Assembly (NCBI GenBank): GCA_016179185.1
Contig: JACORW010000050.1
Location: forward strand, 1-41,124
Reading direction: 5' to 3'
Length of the DNA stretch: 41,124 bases
From: Gammaproteobacteria bacterium
GTDB lineage: Bacteria; Pseudomonadota; Gammaproteobacteria; Eutrophobiales; Eutrophobiaceae
Shown here: positions 16,414 to 24,178 of the stretch, in pieces
Layout of the letters: each line of letters begins with the position of its first letter
How positions within the stretch are numbered: position 1 is the first letter of the stretch
Notes under the pieces: generated by a model
What the model saw: the letters and a program-made list of their open reading frames with translations, nothing else
Databases searched by the model: none
What the model was told of the DNA's origin: nothing
Position numbers and translations under genes: made by a program

Positions 16414-16731
16414 TCATCTGCGCGTTCCGGGGCTGCCGGTCAGGCCGGAGTTCACCGTCAACCCGGGAAAGTGGCGCGATAACCGCGACCCCCAATCCAG
16501 CGGGTCCACCATCGCATCAGGAACATATACTGAAGGATGCACGGGCAGGTCGTCGCCGCAAACGAGCGTCGGTATCCGCGACCCGGTGCGCACGATCTCC
16601 ACGCAACGGGGCGGCTCCGATCGCGAAGCGCGATCCTCGGCGCCCGTTGCGTCGGACCGCGCCGCGGGCGCAGCCAGCCCGAACAGCGACATCACCACGA
16701 ACCAGGCAAATCCCGCGTTGCGAACGGTCAT
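16414..16731 (-). CDS. small secreted two-cysteine protein, last gene of the mla operon
   Basis: 105 residues. Signal peptide MTVRNAGFAWFVVMSLFGLA with a likely cut near AAPAARS. The mature part holds two cysteines (C43 and C58) around CVEIVRTGSRIPTLVC, which could form a disulfide in the periplasm, then a Pro/Gly-rich tail. The ATG overlaps the STAS gene stop by four bases (ATGA), so it is translated with the mla genes. MlaC, the periplasmic phospholipid carrier (about 200 residues), is usual in E. coli-type operons; this protein is too small and shows no resemblance to it. Function unknown. Confidence 0.7.
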   Translation of the reverse strand: MTVRNAGFAWFVVMSLFGLAAPAARSDATGAEDRASRSEPPRCVEIVRTGSRIPTLVCGDDLPVHPSVYVPDAMVDPLDWGSRLSRHFPGLTVNSGLTGSPGTRR

Positions 16732-17051
16732 AGCGTCAACACCGATTCCAGCTCGCTGACCCGGGCGATGCTGGTCAGCGCCCGGGGAACATTGATCAGT
16801 TTCAATTCGCGTCCGCCGCGCTGAAACTCGCGCTGCCACTCCAGCAGCAATGCGAGCCCGGCGCTGTTGACGCCGGTGAGCCCCCCGAGATCCAGCCGCA
16901 CGAGTCCGGCGGCGGGAAAGGTCTCCCGGCCACTCGCCAGCAATCCGGGCACCGCGCCGAAATTCAGCTCGCCCCGCAACCGGAACAGCGCGCCCTGCCC
17001 GTCCTGGCCGGCCTCCAGCGTCGCTCCGCCGCGGGAATTTTCCAAGCTCAT
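16728..17051 (-). CDS. mlaB: STAS-domain protein MlaB
   Basis: 107 residues, a single STAS domain: ALFRLRGELNFGAVPGLLAS, then LVRLDLGGLTGVNSAGLALL and a helix LLEWQREFQRGGRELKLINV. The conserved 'D...(L/V)..(V/I)(N/D)S(A/S)G' turn is present. In the MlaFEDB complex MlaB binds the ATPase MlaF and is needed for its activity. The start ATG 17051 overlaps the mlaD stop (TGATG); a GTG three bases earlier is possible. Cytoplasmic. Confidence 0.85.
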   Translation of the reverse strand: MSLENSRGGATLEAGQDGQGALFRLRGELNFGAVPGLLASGRETFPAAGLVRLDLGGLTGVNSAGLALLLEWQREFQRGGRELKLINVPRALTSIARVSELESVLTL

Positions 17052-17512
17052 CACTCCGACAGCTTGTCAGTCACAATTTTTCCGATGATGCGTTCCAGTA
17101 CCATCGCGGAATCGCTGAACATGATCGTGTCGCCCTGTTTCAGCACCGCATCTTCCGCGCCCGGAGTCAGGCTCACGTACTGCTCGCCCAACAGTCCGGC
17201 GGTGAAGATGCTGGCGGTGGTATCGGTCGGGAACTGGTTGAACTGATTTTCGATGGTGAGGGTGACGATGGCCTCGAAGGTCCTGCTGTCATAGTTGATT
17301 TTTGACACGCGCCCCACCAGCACGCCGCTGGCGCGCACCGGCGAGCGTACGTTCAGGCCGCCGATGTTTCCAAAGCGCGCGAAAATTTCGTAACCGTCGC
17401 CGCTGCTGACGGTGCTCATGTTGCTGACCTTCATCGCCAACATGAACAGGGCGGCAAATCCGGCCGCCACGAACAACCCCACCCAGACCTCCATTGTGCG
17501 TCTCGATATCAC
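17051..17512 (-). CDS. mlaD: MCE-domain protein MlaD
   Basis: 153 residues. N-terminal transmembrane anchor (about residues 8-27, VWVGLFVAAGFAALFMLAMK). Then one MCE domain: YEIFARFGNIGGLNVRSPVR and ASGVLVGRVSKINYD, followed by TASIFTAGLLGEQYVSL. MlaD forms a periplasmic hexameric ring on MlaE through which phospholipids pass. Size is slightly shorter than E. coli MlaD (183), lacking part of the C-terminal tail. The GTG start overlaps the mlaE stop (GTGA). Confidence 0.92.
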   Translation of the reverse strand: MISRRTMEVWVGLFVAAGFAALFMLAMKVSNMSTVSSGDGYEIFARFGNIGGLNVRSPVRASGVLVGRVSKINYDSRTFEAIVTLTIENQFNQFPTDTTASIFTAGLLGEQYVSLTPGAEDAVLKQGDTIMFSDSAMVLERIIGKIVTDKLSE

Positions 17513-18330
17513 GTGTCCGTCTCCAGCAGGAATGCGGTCAAAACGAAATTGAGCCCCAGCACAAGCAGCGAGGCGCTGACCACGCTGCGGGTCGTGGCCC
17601 GCCCCACGCCTTCGGCCGTGGGCTCGGCGTCATACCCTTCGAACAACGCCACCCAGGTGGCGGCGAACCCGAATGCCAGCGACTTCCAGAACCCGGTCAT
17701 CAGGTCCTCGTCAAAATCAACGGCGCTCTGCATTTGCGCCCAATAGGCGCCGGCATCCACGCCCAGCAGTCCGACACCGATGAAATATCCCGCCAGTACG
17801 CCGACCGCGCTGAAGATCGCCGCCAGCAGCGGCATGGAAATGAATCCGGCCAGCATGCGTGGCGCCAGCACGCGCTTGTAGGGATCGACCGCCATCATTT
17901 CCAGACCGGCGAACTGCTCGGTGGCCTTCATCAGCCCGAGCTCTGCGGTCAATGCGGAACCGGCCCGGCCGGCAAAGAGCAGCGCCGTCACCACCGGGCC
18001 GAGTTCGCGCACCAGCGTCAAACCCACGAACGTGCCGAGCGAGGCCTCGGAATTGAAGCGCACCAGCACGTTGTACCCCTGGAGCCCGAGCACGAGCCCG
18101 ACAAACGCACCGGCCACCAGTACGATGACGATGGTGAGCACGCCCACCGAAAACACCTGCTGCACGATCAACCCCGGCCGCGCCAACACCGCCGGAATGC
18201 TCTGCAACACGCGCAGCAGAAACAGCCCGGCGCGCCCGGTGCGCTCCAGGAACACAAACGCCCGGCGGCCGGCATTGGCGATGGCGTCCAGCCGTCCGTT
18301 CGCGGATACCGCAGTCGCTTCAGTTTTCAA
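17509..18330 (-). CDS. mlaE: ABC lipid-transport permease MlaE
   Basis: 273 residues, MlaE/YrbE permease family with an amphipathic N-terminus (FVFLERTGRAGLFLLRVLQS), then about five membrane helices, and the conserved stretch LVRELGPVVTALLFAGRAGS with ALTAELGLMKATEQ. The start is taken as TTG at 18330: it has GGAGGA five bases upstream and the protein then begins LKTEATAVSANGR. It overlaps the mlaF end by 11 bases. The alternative upstream start (18381) lies inside mlaF. Inner-membrane partner of MlaF and MlaD. Confidence 0.92.
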   Translation of the reverse strand: MKTEATAVSANGRLDAIANAGRRAFVFLERTGRAGLFLLRVLQSIPAVLARPGLIVQQVFSVGVLTIVIVLVAGAFVGLVLGLQGYNVLVRFNSEASLGTFVGLTLVRELGPVVTALLFAGRAGSALTAELGLMKATEQFAGLEMMAVDPYKRVLAPRMLAGFISMPLLAAIFSAVGVLAGYFIGVGLLGVDAGAYWAQMQSAVDFDEDLMTGFWKSLAFGFAATWVALFEGYDAEPTAEGVGRATTRSVVSASLLVLGLNFVLTAFLLETDT

Positions 18331-19132
18331 ACAGATCCTCCGCGTAATCCCCGGCCGGATAATGGAAGTGCACCGGTCCATCCGGCAGTCCCTTCAGGAA
18401 CTGCCGCGCCCATTCGGAAGCGGTGCGCTCCAGCTCCGCCGGACTGCCCTGATCCATGACCCGGCCGTCCGATATCACATATATATGATCCGCGATCGAC
18501 GACGTCTCCACCACATCGTGGGAGACGATGATGCTGGTCAATCCCAGATTGTCGTTCATCGTGTGAATCAACTTTATCAGCACACCCATCGAAATCGGGT
18601 CCTGGCCGGTGAACGGCTCGTCGTACATGATCATCATCGGATCCAGCGCAATGGCGCGCGCCAGCGCCACGCGCCGCGCCATGCCGCCGGACAGTTGCGC
18701 CGGCAACAGCCCGGCCGCCCCGCGCAAACCCACGGCCTGCAGCTTGGCCAGCACCAGATACCGGATCATGCGCTCCGGCAGTTGCGTGTGTTCGCGCAGC
18801 GGATAGGCGACGTTTTCGAACACCGTCAAATCAGTAAGCAGCGCGCCGCTCTGAAACAGCATGCCCATGCGCTTGCGCATCTCGAACAGCTCGGGAGTGC
18901 TCAACGCATGGATGTTGCGACTCGCCACCTCGACGCTGCCGGCATCCGGCGTCAACTGCGCGGTGATCAGTTTCAGCAACGTGGTCTTGCCGGTGCCGCT
19001 CGGACCCATGATGGCCGTGATGCGGCCACGCTGGAAATCCAGATCCACGTTGTCGAAGATGACGCGCTCGCCGCGGCGGAACGTCAGGCCGCGCACGCGA
19101 ATTAGGATGTCTGAACCCGGGGAATCTTGCAT
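18320..19132 (-). CDS. mlaF: ABC lipid-transport ATPase MlaF
   Basis: 270 residues. Walker A GPSGTGKTT, Q-loop in GMLFQSGALLTDLTVFENV, signature LSGGMARRVALARA, Walker B MIMYDEPFTGQDP and switch His in IIVSHDV. The LTDLTVFENVAYPLREHT stretch is characteristic of the MlaF branch. First gene of the leftward operon mlaF-mlaE-mlaD-mlaB-small protein, all overlapping. The ATG at 19132 begins MQDSPGSDILIRVRGL; no strong ribosome site is visible. A longer frame to 19249 runs through a repeat and is rejected. Confidence 0.93.
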   Translation of the reverse strand: MQDSPGSDILIRVRGLTFRRGERVIFDNVDLDFQRGRITAIMGPSGTGKTTLLKLITAQLTPDAGSVEVASRNIHALSTPELFEMRKRMGMLFQSGALLTDLTVFENVAYPLREHTQLPERMIRYLVLAKLQAVGLRGAAGLLPAQLSGGMARRVALARAIALDPMMIMYDEPFTGQDPISMGVLIKLIHTMNDNLGLTSIIVSHDVVETSSIADHIYVISDGRVMDQGSPAELERTASEWARQFLKGLPDGPVHFHYPAGDYAEDLFEN

Positions 19133-19213
19133 GCGGGCGGGAAGTTTCACCGTTTGACCCGGCCCCGTCAACCTGCATGACTCGGCCTGAACCGGACACT
19201 GCACCGAATGCAA

Positions 19214-19284
19214 AGCCGGGTAAACCCGGCCGCACAACAAGAACTGCATTCAGATTGTGCCCGTGGGGCCGGATGTATCCGGCC
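19214..19284. repeat. REP-like inverted pair, copy 4 (degenerate)
   Basis: Inverse unit AGCCGGGTAAACCCGGCCG plus CACA (19214-19236) and forward unit GTGGGGCCGGATGTATCC plus GGCC (19263-19284). It lies between the divergent mlaF (starts 19132) and old yellow enzyme (starts 19359). The 226-bp gap also has a TACAAT (19311-19316) that could be the -10 box of the rightward gene; I see no gene in it. Confidence 0.7.
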
Positions 19285-19358
19285 AGGCGCGGGCCGTAAT
19301 CGCTCGTTGATACAATACGCGGGCCGGGAACCACCCCGCAGAATACGGAGATCAGCAA

Positions 19359-20453
19359 GTGATGACGACCACTGCCGCCATCAACCTTTTCACGCCCCTG
19401 ATGATGGCGGATCTGCAATTGCCCAGCCGGATCGTCATGGCGCCGATGACCCGCAGCCGGGCAGGCGCGGGCAATGCGCCGACCTGCATGATGGCGACCT
19501 ATTATCTCCAGCGCGCCGGGGCCGGGCTCATCATCAGCGAGGCGACCCAGGTTTCACCCCAGGCGGTGGGGTACCCGGGTACACCCGGCATTCACAGCTA
19601 CGATCAGATCGCAGGCTGGCGCAATGTCACCGACGCAGTGCATGGCGCCGGTGGGCGGATTTTCGTGCAGCTCTGGCACGTCGGCCGCATTTCCCATCCA
19701 TCGTGGCAGCCGGACGGGCAATTGCCGGTGGCGCCATCCGCCATTCGGCCCGCCGGAGAGGCCATGACCGCGGACGGCATGCAACCCTTCGTAACCCCGC
19801 GCGCGCTGGACACCGACGAGATCCCCGGCATCGTCGAGCAGTTTGCCCGCGCCGCGGCCAATGCAAGGGCCGCCGGATTCGACGGCGCCGAACTTCACGC
19901 CGCCAACGGCTACCTGCTGGACCAGTTTCTGCGCGACGGCAGCAACCGGCGGACCGATCGCTACGGCGGTTCGGCGGAGAACCGCTGCCGGTTGTTGCTG
20001 GAAGTCACCGCCGCCGTCGGTGACGTGCTCGGAGCGGGCCGGGTCGGGGTGCGGCTGTCGCCGGACGGCACGTTCAACGACATGCATGACTCCGATCCGG
20101 TCCGCACGTTCGGCACGGCGGTGCAATTGTTGAACCGGATCCGCCCCGCATACCTGCACGTTTCGGAAGGAAAATACGATTGTTCCCCGCTGCGCCGCGC
20201 CTTCAACGGGTTGTACATGGCGAACAGCGGATACGATTTCGCGCGCGGCAGCGCAGCGCTCGCGTCGGGCACCGCCGATCTCATCGCCTACGGCACTTCC
20301 TTCATCGCCAATCCCGACTTGCCAGCCCGGTTCGCGGACAATCTGCCGCTGGCGCCGGCCGACCCCGCCACGTTCTATGGCGGCGACAAGCGCGGCTACA
20401 CTGATTACCCGCCGGCAGCCGGCCGTCGGATGGCGGCGTCCGAGTGTGATTGA
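19359..20453 (+). CDS. old yellow enzyme-type alkene reductase (NemA-like)
   Basis: 364 residues, FMN TIM-barrel. Family marks: LPSRIVMAPMTRSRAG, GRIFVQLWHVGRISHP, FDGAELHAANGYLLDQFLRD (His-x-x-Asn active-site pair) and NRRTDRYGGSAENRCR. It reduces activated C=C bonds, or nitro and nitrate-ester groups, with NADPH via FMN. GTG 19359 and ATG 19362 are both possible, with GGAG eight and eleven bases upstream respectively. fnr follows, its promoter overlapping this gene's stop. Physiological substrate unknown. Confidence 0.93.
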   Translation: MMTTTAAINLFTPLMMADLQLPSRIVMAPMTRSRAGAGNAPTCMMATYYLQRAGAGLIISEATQVSPQAVGYPGTPGIHSYDQIAGWRNVTDAVHGAGGRIFVQLWHVGRISHPSWQPDGQLPVAPSAIRPAGEAMTADGMQPFVTPRALDTDEIPGIVEQFARAAANARAAGFDGAELHAANGYLLDQFLRDGSNRRTDRYGGSAENRCRLLLEVTAAVGDVLGAGRVGVRLSPDGTFNDMHDSDPVRTFGTAVQLLNRIRPAYLHVSEGKYDCSPLRRAFNGLYMANSGYDFARGSAALASGTADLIAYGTSFIANPDLPARFADNLPLAPADPATFYGGDKRGYTDYPPAAGRRMAASECD

Positions 20454-20477
20454 AGCGTCACCAAAAGGCGTTACACT
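20450..20477 (+). promoter_or_regulatory. sigma-70-like promoter for fnr
   Basis: TTGAAG (20450-20455), 16-bp spacer, TACACT (20472-20477). The -35 overlaps the stop of the upstream reductase. Predicted start near 20484 leaves about 22 bases before the fnr ATG, including a GAGGGGG ribosome site. Confidence 0.55.
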
Positions 20478-20505
20478 GGCGGCGACTGAATCGAGGGGGC
20501 GGGCG

Positions 20506-21261
20506 ATGAAGGCAAATATCGTCGATCTGGCGAAGATAAAGGTCTCGTGCGGCAACTGCAATCTGTCCGAGCTTTGCCTTCCCCGCGGACTGGATCACGA
20601 CGAACTGGCGCAGTTGGACCGCGTTATCAAGCGAACCACCCCGCTGCACAAGGGGGATTACCTGTTTCGCGCCGGCGACTCCCTCGGCTCCATCTATGCG
20701 GTGCGTTCCGGCGCCGTCAAACTTTACTCGCTCAGCGACACCGGCGAGGAGCATGTGCTGGGATTCTATCTTCCCGGTGAACTGGTGGGACTGGATGCCA
20801 TCAATGCCGAACGTCACCGGGGATTTGCCGTGGCCCTCGAAACCAGCAGCTACTGCTCAATCCCCTACAGCCAGCTTGAGGAGTTTTGCAGTCAGCTGCC
20901 CGGACTGGGTCATCAGTTTCTGAGACTGATGAGCCGGGAAATTTCACATGAGAACCGGCTGCTGCTGACGCTGGCCACGCGCAGCGCCGAAGAGCGCATC
21001 GCGGCGTTTCTGCTGAATCTTTCGAGCCGGTACCGCCGCCTCGGCTATTCCGCGCTGGAATTCCGGCTGCCGATGCCGCGCAAGGACATTGGATTGTTCC
21101 TGGGGCTCACCATAGAGACCGTAAGCCGCATCTTCAGCCGCCTGCAACGCGAGAAAATCATCTCAGCAGACCGCCGTTTCGTCCGCATCTCCAATCCGGC
21201 GGCACTGGACCGGCTGTGCGGCGGCGCGGCTGCGCCGGTTGCCTCGGCGGGGAGAGCCTGA
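20506..21261 (+). CDS. fnr: FNR oxygen-sensing transcription regulator
   Basis: 251 residues. N-terminal cluster CGNCNLSELC gives Cys15, Cys18 and Cys24, and SSYCSIPY gives Cys117. The spacing (x2, x5, then 92) equals that of E. coli FNR (20, 23, 29, 122), so a [4Fe-4S] cluster is expected. A cyclic-nucleotide-fold sensor (about 40-150), a dimer helix, then a winged helix with KDIGLFLGLTIETVSRIFSR: the E-x-x-S-R recognition residues predict binding to TTGAT-N4-ATCAA sites. The ATG has GAGGGGG upstream. It probably controls the switch to anaerobic or microaerobic metabolism. I found no convincing full FNR site in the window. Confidence 0.93.
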   Translation: MKANIVDLAKIKVSCGNCNLSELCLPRGLDHDELAQLDRVIKRTTPLHKGDYLFRAGDSLGSIYAVRSGAVKLYSLSDTGEEHVLGFYLPGELVGLDAINAERHRGFAVALETSSYCSIPYSQLEEFCSQLPGLGHQFLRLMSREISHENRLLLTLATRSAEERIAAFLLNLSSRYRRLGYSALEFRLPMPRKDIGLFLGLTIETVSRIFSRLQREKIISADRRFVRISNPAALDRLCGGAAAPVASAGRA

Positions 21262-21309
21262 CAAATTTCGCGATGCATCGCCGTCGCTGACCGCCGCTCG
21301 CAACGTTCC

Positions 21310-21798
21310 TTACTCGGGCAACAAATCCGGCACGCCCGGCGGCAGCACGCCATCGCCCCGGGCAGTGAGATAGGCATACAGCTCACGAATGTGATTGCGA
21401 ACGTCCGGATTGTCACGCCAGCGCGGCATGTCCACGGCCGGATGCGACTTTTCCGCGCTTTCCTGTATGGCCTGTCGCGTGCCGCGGGAGGCTTCCGTCA
21501 CGGCCTCGTCCAGCGGCAACGTGACGAAGTACCGGTTCAGAACGAGGACGCGGAACTGGTCCGGACTGATCCGGTTGATTCGCTCCGTCAAATCGGGAGC
21601 GGCATCGGTGCCGCTCGCATTGACGCCGTGGCAGCGCGCGCAGTTTTCGTTGAATACCTGCCACCCGGTGTAGGTAACCCGATCCACCTTGCCGTCAACA
21701 ATCAGATAGGCCTGGTCCGGGCTGGTCCGCTCCACCGCCCAGGATGCCGCGGTCCAGACGATGCACGCAGACAGCAGCACAAGACGCATCAGGTTCAT
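21310..21798 (-). CDS. secreted monohaem cytochrome c
   Basis: 162 residues. Signal peptide MNLMRLVLLSACIVWTAASW with a likely cut after SWA. Haem motif NCARCHG at residues 53-57. The likely axial Met lies in HPAVDMPRWRDN; the C-terminal helix is VRNHIRELYAYLTARGDG. This is a class I periplasmic c-type cytochrome of the small c5/c550 kind; partner oxidase or dehydrogenase unknown. ATG 21798 or 21789; no clear ribosome site. Its end is convergent with fnr, 48 bp apart, with a perfect 12-bp palindrome GCGATGCATCGC (21270-21281) between. Possible FNR regulation is only suggested by proximity. Confidence 0.87.
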   Translation of the reverse strand: MNLMRLVLLSACIVWTAASWAVERTSPDQAYLIVDGKVDRVTYTGWQVFNENCARCHGVNASGTDAAPDLTERINRISPDQFRVLVLNRYFVTLPLDEAVTEASRGTRQAIQESAEKSHPAVDMPRWRDNPDVRNHIRELYAYLTARGDGVLPPGVPDLLPE

Positions 21799-21940
21799 GC
21801 ACAAATCATATCGCTGTGGGCCCATTGGGGCCGGAACATTCAGCCCGGGCGTTGATCCCGGTCAATTGCCCGCGCGCCGGGCGCCTTGCCGGCGCCGTTC
21901 CGCCGCCCGGGGCGCGATGTGCTATCTTCTTTCAGTGGTT

Positions 21941-21963
21941 GATGCAAAACCGGGTTTCGCATC
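21941..21963. repeat. GATGCAAAAC hairpin, second copy
   Basis: GATGCAAAAC (21941-21950), CGG, GTTTCGCATC (21954-21963). Flanks resemble those at 14351-14400 (CAG before, CTGT and ATTC after), so the repeat is about 45 bp. It lies 34 bp before the membrane-protein gene, between it and the divergent cytochrome c. A weaker partial match (GATGCAAACCCGG) is at 30173. No gene seen in the 198-bp gap. Confidence 0.6.
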
Positions 21964-21996
21964 ACGCTGTCAGTATTCGAGGATCCGGCCAGCTTC

Positions 21997-22503
21997 ATGA
22001 TACAGCTCCTGTTCGAATCGTTTCACGCCGCCACCCTGACCATGGGACTCGATGGCGCGCTGCTGCTGGCCGGTGCCCGGGAACGCGTGCTGGCGTGGGG
22101 CATTGTTTTCTGCCTCATGGCCGCGGCGGCGCTGTTGCTGTGGCTGTTGAATGTCCGGCGCAGAATTGCCGTGAGCATGCTCGTCGTGTCCGCTCTTATT
22201 CCGCTGCTGGTCATGCCGGGGCTGCGCAGGGAGAATATCCGCGTCCTGCCGCACCGTATTGTCGTGGACACCGGCGCCTGGCTGCTGCCGGCACGCACTG
22301 CCATCGATCTTACGAACCTCAGACAAATCCGCCAGCAACAGACGCAATTCACATTTGCGGGATACATCGTGGAACCCAACGCGCTGTGGGAGCTGGAGTA
22401 CGCCGACGGCAGTACGCGGCAGATCCTGCTGAACGATTTCTTTACGGCGCATCGCATGGCGATCGCGCAATATCTGCGCGATCGCGGCCACGTCGTGCTT
22501 TGA
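21997..22503 (+). CDS. membrane protein of unknown function
   Basis: 168 residues. Two hydrophobic segments (VLAWGIVFCLMAAAALLLWL and VSMLVVSALIPLLVMPGL), then a soluble C-terminal domain of about 90 residues with beta character (VLPHRIVVDTGAWLLPARTA, FAGYIVEPNALWELEYADG). The domain looks PH-like, as in small membrane proteins with bPH domains, but this is a guess from pattern. ATG 21997 is preceded by a repeat and no strong ribosome site. Convergent with the peroxiredoxin gene. Confidence 0.75.
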   Translation: MIQLLFESFHAATLTMGLDGALLLAGARERVLAWGIVFCLMAAAALLLWLLNVRRRIAVSMLVVSALIPLLVMPGLRRENIRVLPHRIVVDTGAWLLPARTAIDLTNLRQIRQQQTQFTFAGYIVEPNALWELEYADGSTRQILLNDFFTAHRMAIAQYLRDRGHVVL

Positions 22504-22574
22504 TTGCCGGCAGCGCCGGCCACGGCGACGCCGGGGACTCTACATACACGTTCCGAATTGCAGATCAGGCGGGC

Positions 22575-22598
22575 GGTCCGATCCCATGTTGGCGGACC
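22575..22598. repeat. GATCCCATGTTG hairpin element
   Basis: GGTCCG ... CGGACC inverted ends around ATCCCATGTTGG. The core CGATCCCATGTTG and the following CGGAC recur twice upstream of icmF (35595 and, inverted, 35719). It lies just before the stop of the peroxiredoxin gene, between two convergent genes, so it could act as a terminator. Confidence 0.55.
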
Positions 22599-22608
22599 GA
22601 GTGCCGCA

Positions 22609-23151
22609 TCAGGTCTTGCCCTGCAGCCGACCCAGTTCCGCGATGACCTCTGTGCTGTGCGTCTTTGGATCCACGTCGCGGTAAATCCGCGCCAGCTTTC
22701 CGTCCGGCCCGATGATGAACGTGTGGCGCTTGGCGAACTTCACCGGCCCGAGGCCCATCATGGCGCCGTAAGCTTCGGCGGTTTTCCCGTCCGCGTCCGA
22801 CAGCAGCGGGAACGGCAGCCCGTGCTTCTTCGCGAACTGCGCGTGACTGTCCGTGCTGTCAAGGCTGACACCCAGCACCTCGGCGCCCTGTTCCCGGATC
22901 CTGAAAATGTCGTCACGGAAATTGCAGGCTTCTTTCGTGCACCCGGGCGTATCGTCCTTGGGATAGAAATAGAGCACCACCCATTTCCCCGCGTAGTCCG
23001 AAAGTCGCTGGGGGTTCTGGTACTGATCCGGCAGATCGAACGCCGGGGCCGGATCGCCGACGTCGAGTTCCGCTCCGGCGCTGGCAGAAAACAATCCCAA
23101 GATCAGGATCCCGATGAATGCCGCGGCGCGGCGAACAACTGAAATTGACAT
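22609..23151 (-). CDS. secreted peroxiredoxin (BCP/PrxQ-like)
   Basis: 180 residues. N-terminal signal (SVVRRAAAFIGILILGLFSA, likely cut after SAGA). Then an AhpC/TSA-type thioredoxin fold with YFYPKDDTPGCTKEACNFRD: peroxidatic Cys71 and resolving Cys76 five residues apart, the PrxQ pattern. It reduces hydroperoxides, here in the periplasm, with electrons from an unknown thiol donor. ATG 23151. Convergent with the membrane protein at 21997. Confidence 0.9.
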   Translation of the reverse strand: MSISVVRRAAAFIGILILGLFSASAGAELDVGDPAPAFDLPDQYQNPQRLSDYAGKWVVLYFYPKDDTPGCTKEACNFRDDIFRIREQGAEVLGVSLDSTDSHAQFAKKHGLPFPLLSDADGKTAEAYGAMMGLGPVKFAKRHTFIIGPDGKLARIYRDVDPKTHSTEVIAELGRLQGKT

Positions 23152-23212
23152 GTCGGTGACCTCGATTGCATTTGCTTGATCTTAGCAGGTTGCCGCAGCA
23201 GGAATCGCACGG

Positions 23213-24178
23213 TCACTGTCCGGCACCGCCGATAATGCGGGCAAACCGGTCGGCGTCTATATTGCCGCCGGAAATCACGCACACCACGCGTCCGCTCCCG
23301 GCGCGGCCGGCCAGGGCGCAGGCCACCGACACCGCCCCGGCGCCTTCGACGACGAGCCGATGGCGTTCGAACAGGAGCCGCACTGCGGCCGCCGTCTCCT
23401 CCTCGGTCGCAACCAGCGCGCCGCCGAGCAGACTGTGCGCCAGCGGCCACATTTCTTCAAGTACCCGGCCGGCGCCCAGCCCGGTGATGAAACTCGGAGC
23501 AAGCGCTACTTCTACCGGATGACCCGCGGCCAGACTCGCGGACAACGGCGCACAGTGGGCGCCTTCCGCGGCAAACACCCGCGCGACTGAACCAAGGCCA
23601 CGCAGGGCGGCTGCAATCCCGCAGGAAAGTCCGCCTCCGCCATAGGGAACCACGACCGTGTCAAGGTCCGGGAGATCAGAAAAAATTTCCAGCCCCACCG
23701 TTCCGTCGCCGGCGATCACATCCGTGTCGGCGGCCGGGTGGATGAACCGGCCGGCGCAGTCGGGGTGTCCGCGATTCTTCAGCACGTCCCACCATTCCTC
23801 GTGGGAAACGAACAGGATGCGCGCGCCAAGGCGCTGCAATGCGCTGACTTTCGCAGCCGCCGCATCCCGCGGCAACACAACGCTGCACGGTACATTCAGG
23901 CGGCGCGCGGTGTAGGCGACGCCCTGCGCCATGTTGCCGGCACTGGCGGTATACACGCCCCGGGCCAGTTGATCCGCCGGCACATTCAGGATCGCGCTCG
24001 CCGCCGGCCTGACCTTGAACGAGCCGATGGGTTGCAGATTTTCGCACTTGATCCAGATCTCGGCAGGCGCCTGCTCGGCATTCAGCCGCAGCAAAGGCGT
24101 GCGAATGGCGACACCATGAATACGCTCCGCGGCGGACCGGATCGCCCCCAGCCCCGGAGCGCTCACCGGCCCGATCAT
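23213..24178 (-). CDS. PLP-dependent threonine/serine dehydratase-like enzyme, second copy
   Basis: 321 residues. Fold-type II PLP enzyme with K55 in IGSFKVRPA, ASAGNMAQGVA, the glycine loop VPYGGGGLSCG, and VCVISGGNIDAD at the end. Two departures from the usual motif are notable: SFKxRP instead of SFKxRG, and AGNMAQG instead of AGNHAQG, so substrate may differ. Clearly divergent from the dehydratase at 1465. ATG 24178 overlaps the stop of the P-loop gene (ATGA), so the two are coupled. No ACT domain. Confidence 0.85.
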   Translation of the reverse strand: MIGPVSAPGLGAIRSAAERIHGVAIRTPLLRLNAEQAPAEIWIKCENLQPIGSFKVRPAASAILNVPADQLARGVYTASAGNMAQGVAYTARRLNVPCSVVLPRDAAAAKVSALQRLGARILFVSHEEWWDVLKNRGHPDCAGRFIHPAADTDVIAGDGTVGLEIFSDLPDLDTVVVPYGGGGLSCGIAAALRGLGSVARVFAAEGAHCAPLSASLAAGHPVEVALAPSFITGLGAGRVLEEMWPLAHSLLGGALVATEEETAAAVRLLFERHRLVVEGAGAVSVACALAGRAGSGRVVCVISGGNIDADRFARIIGGAGQ

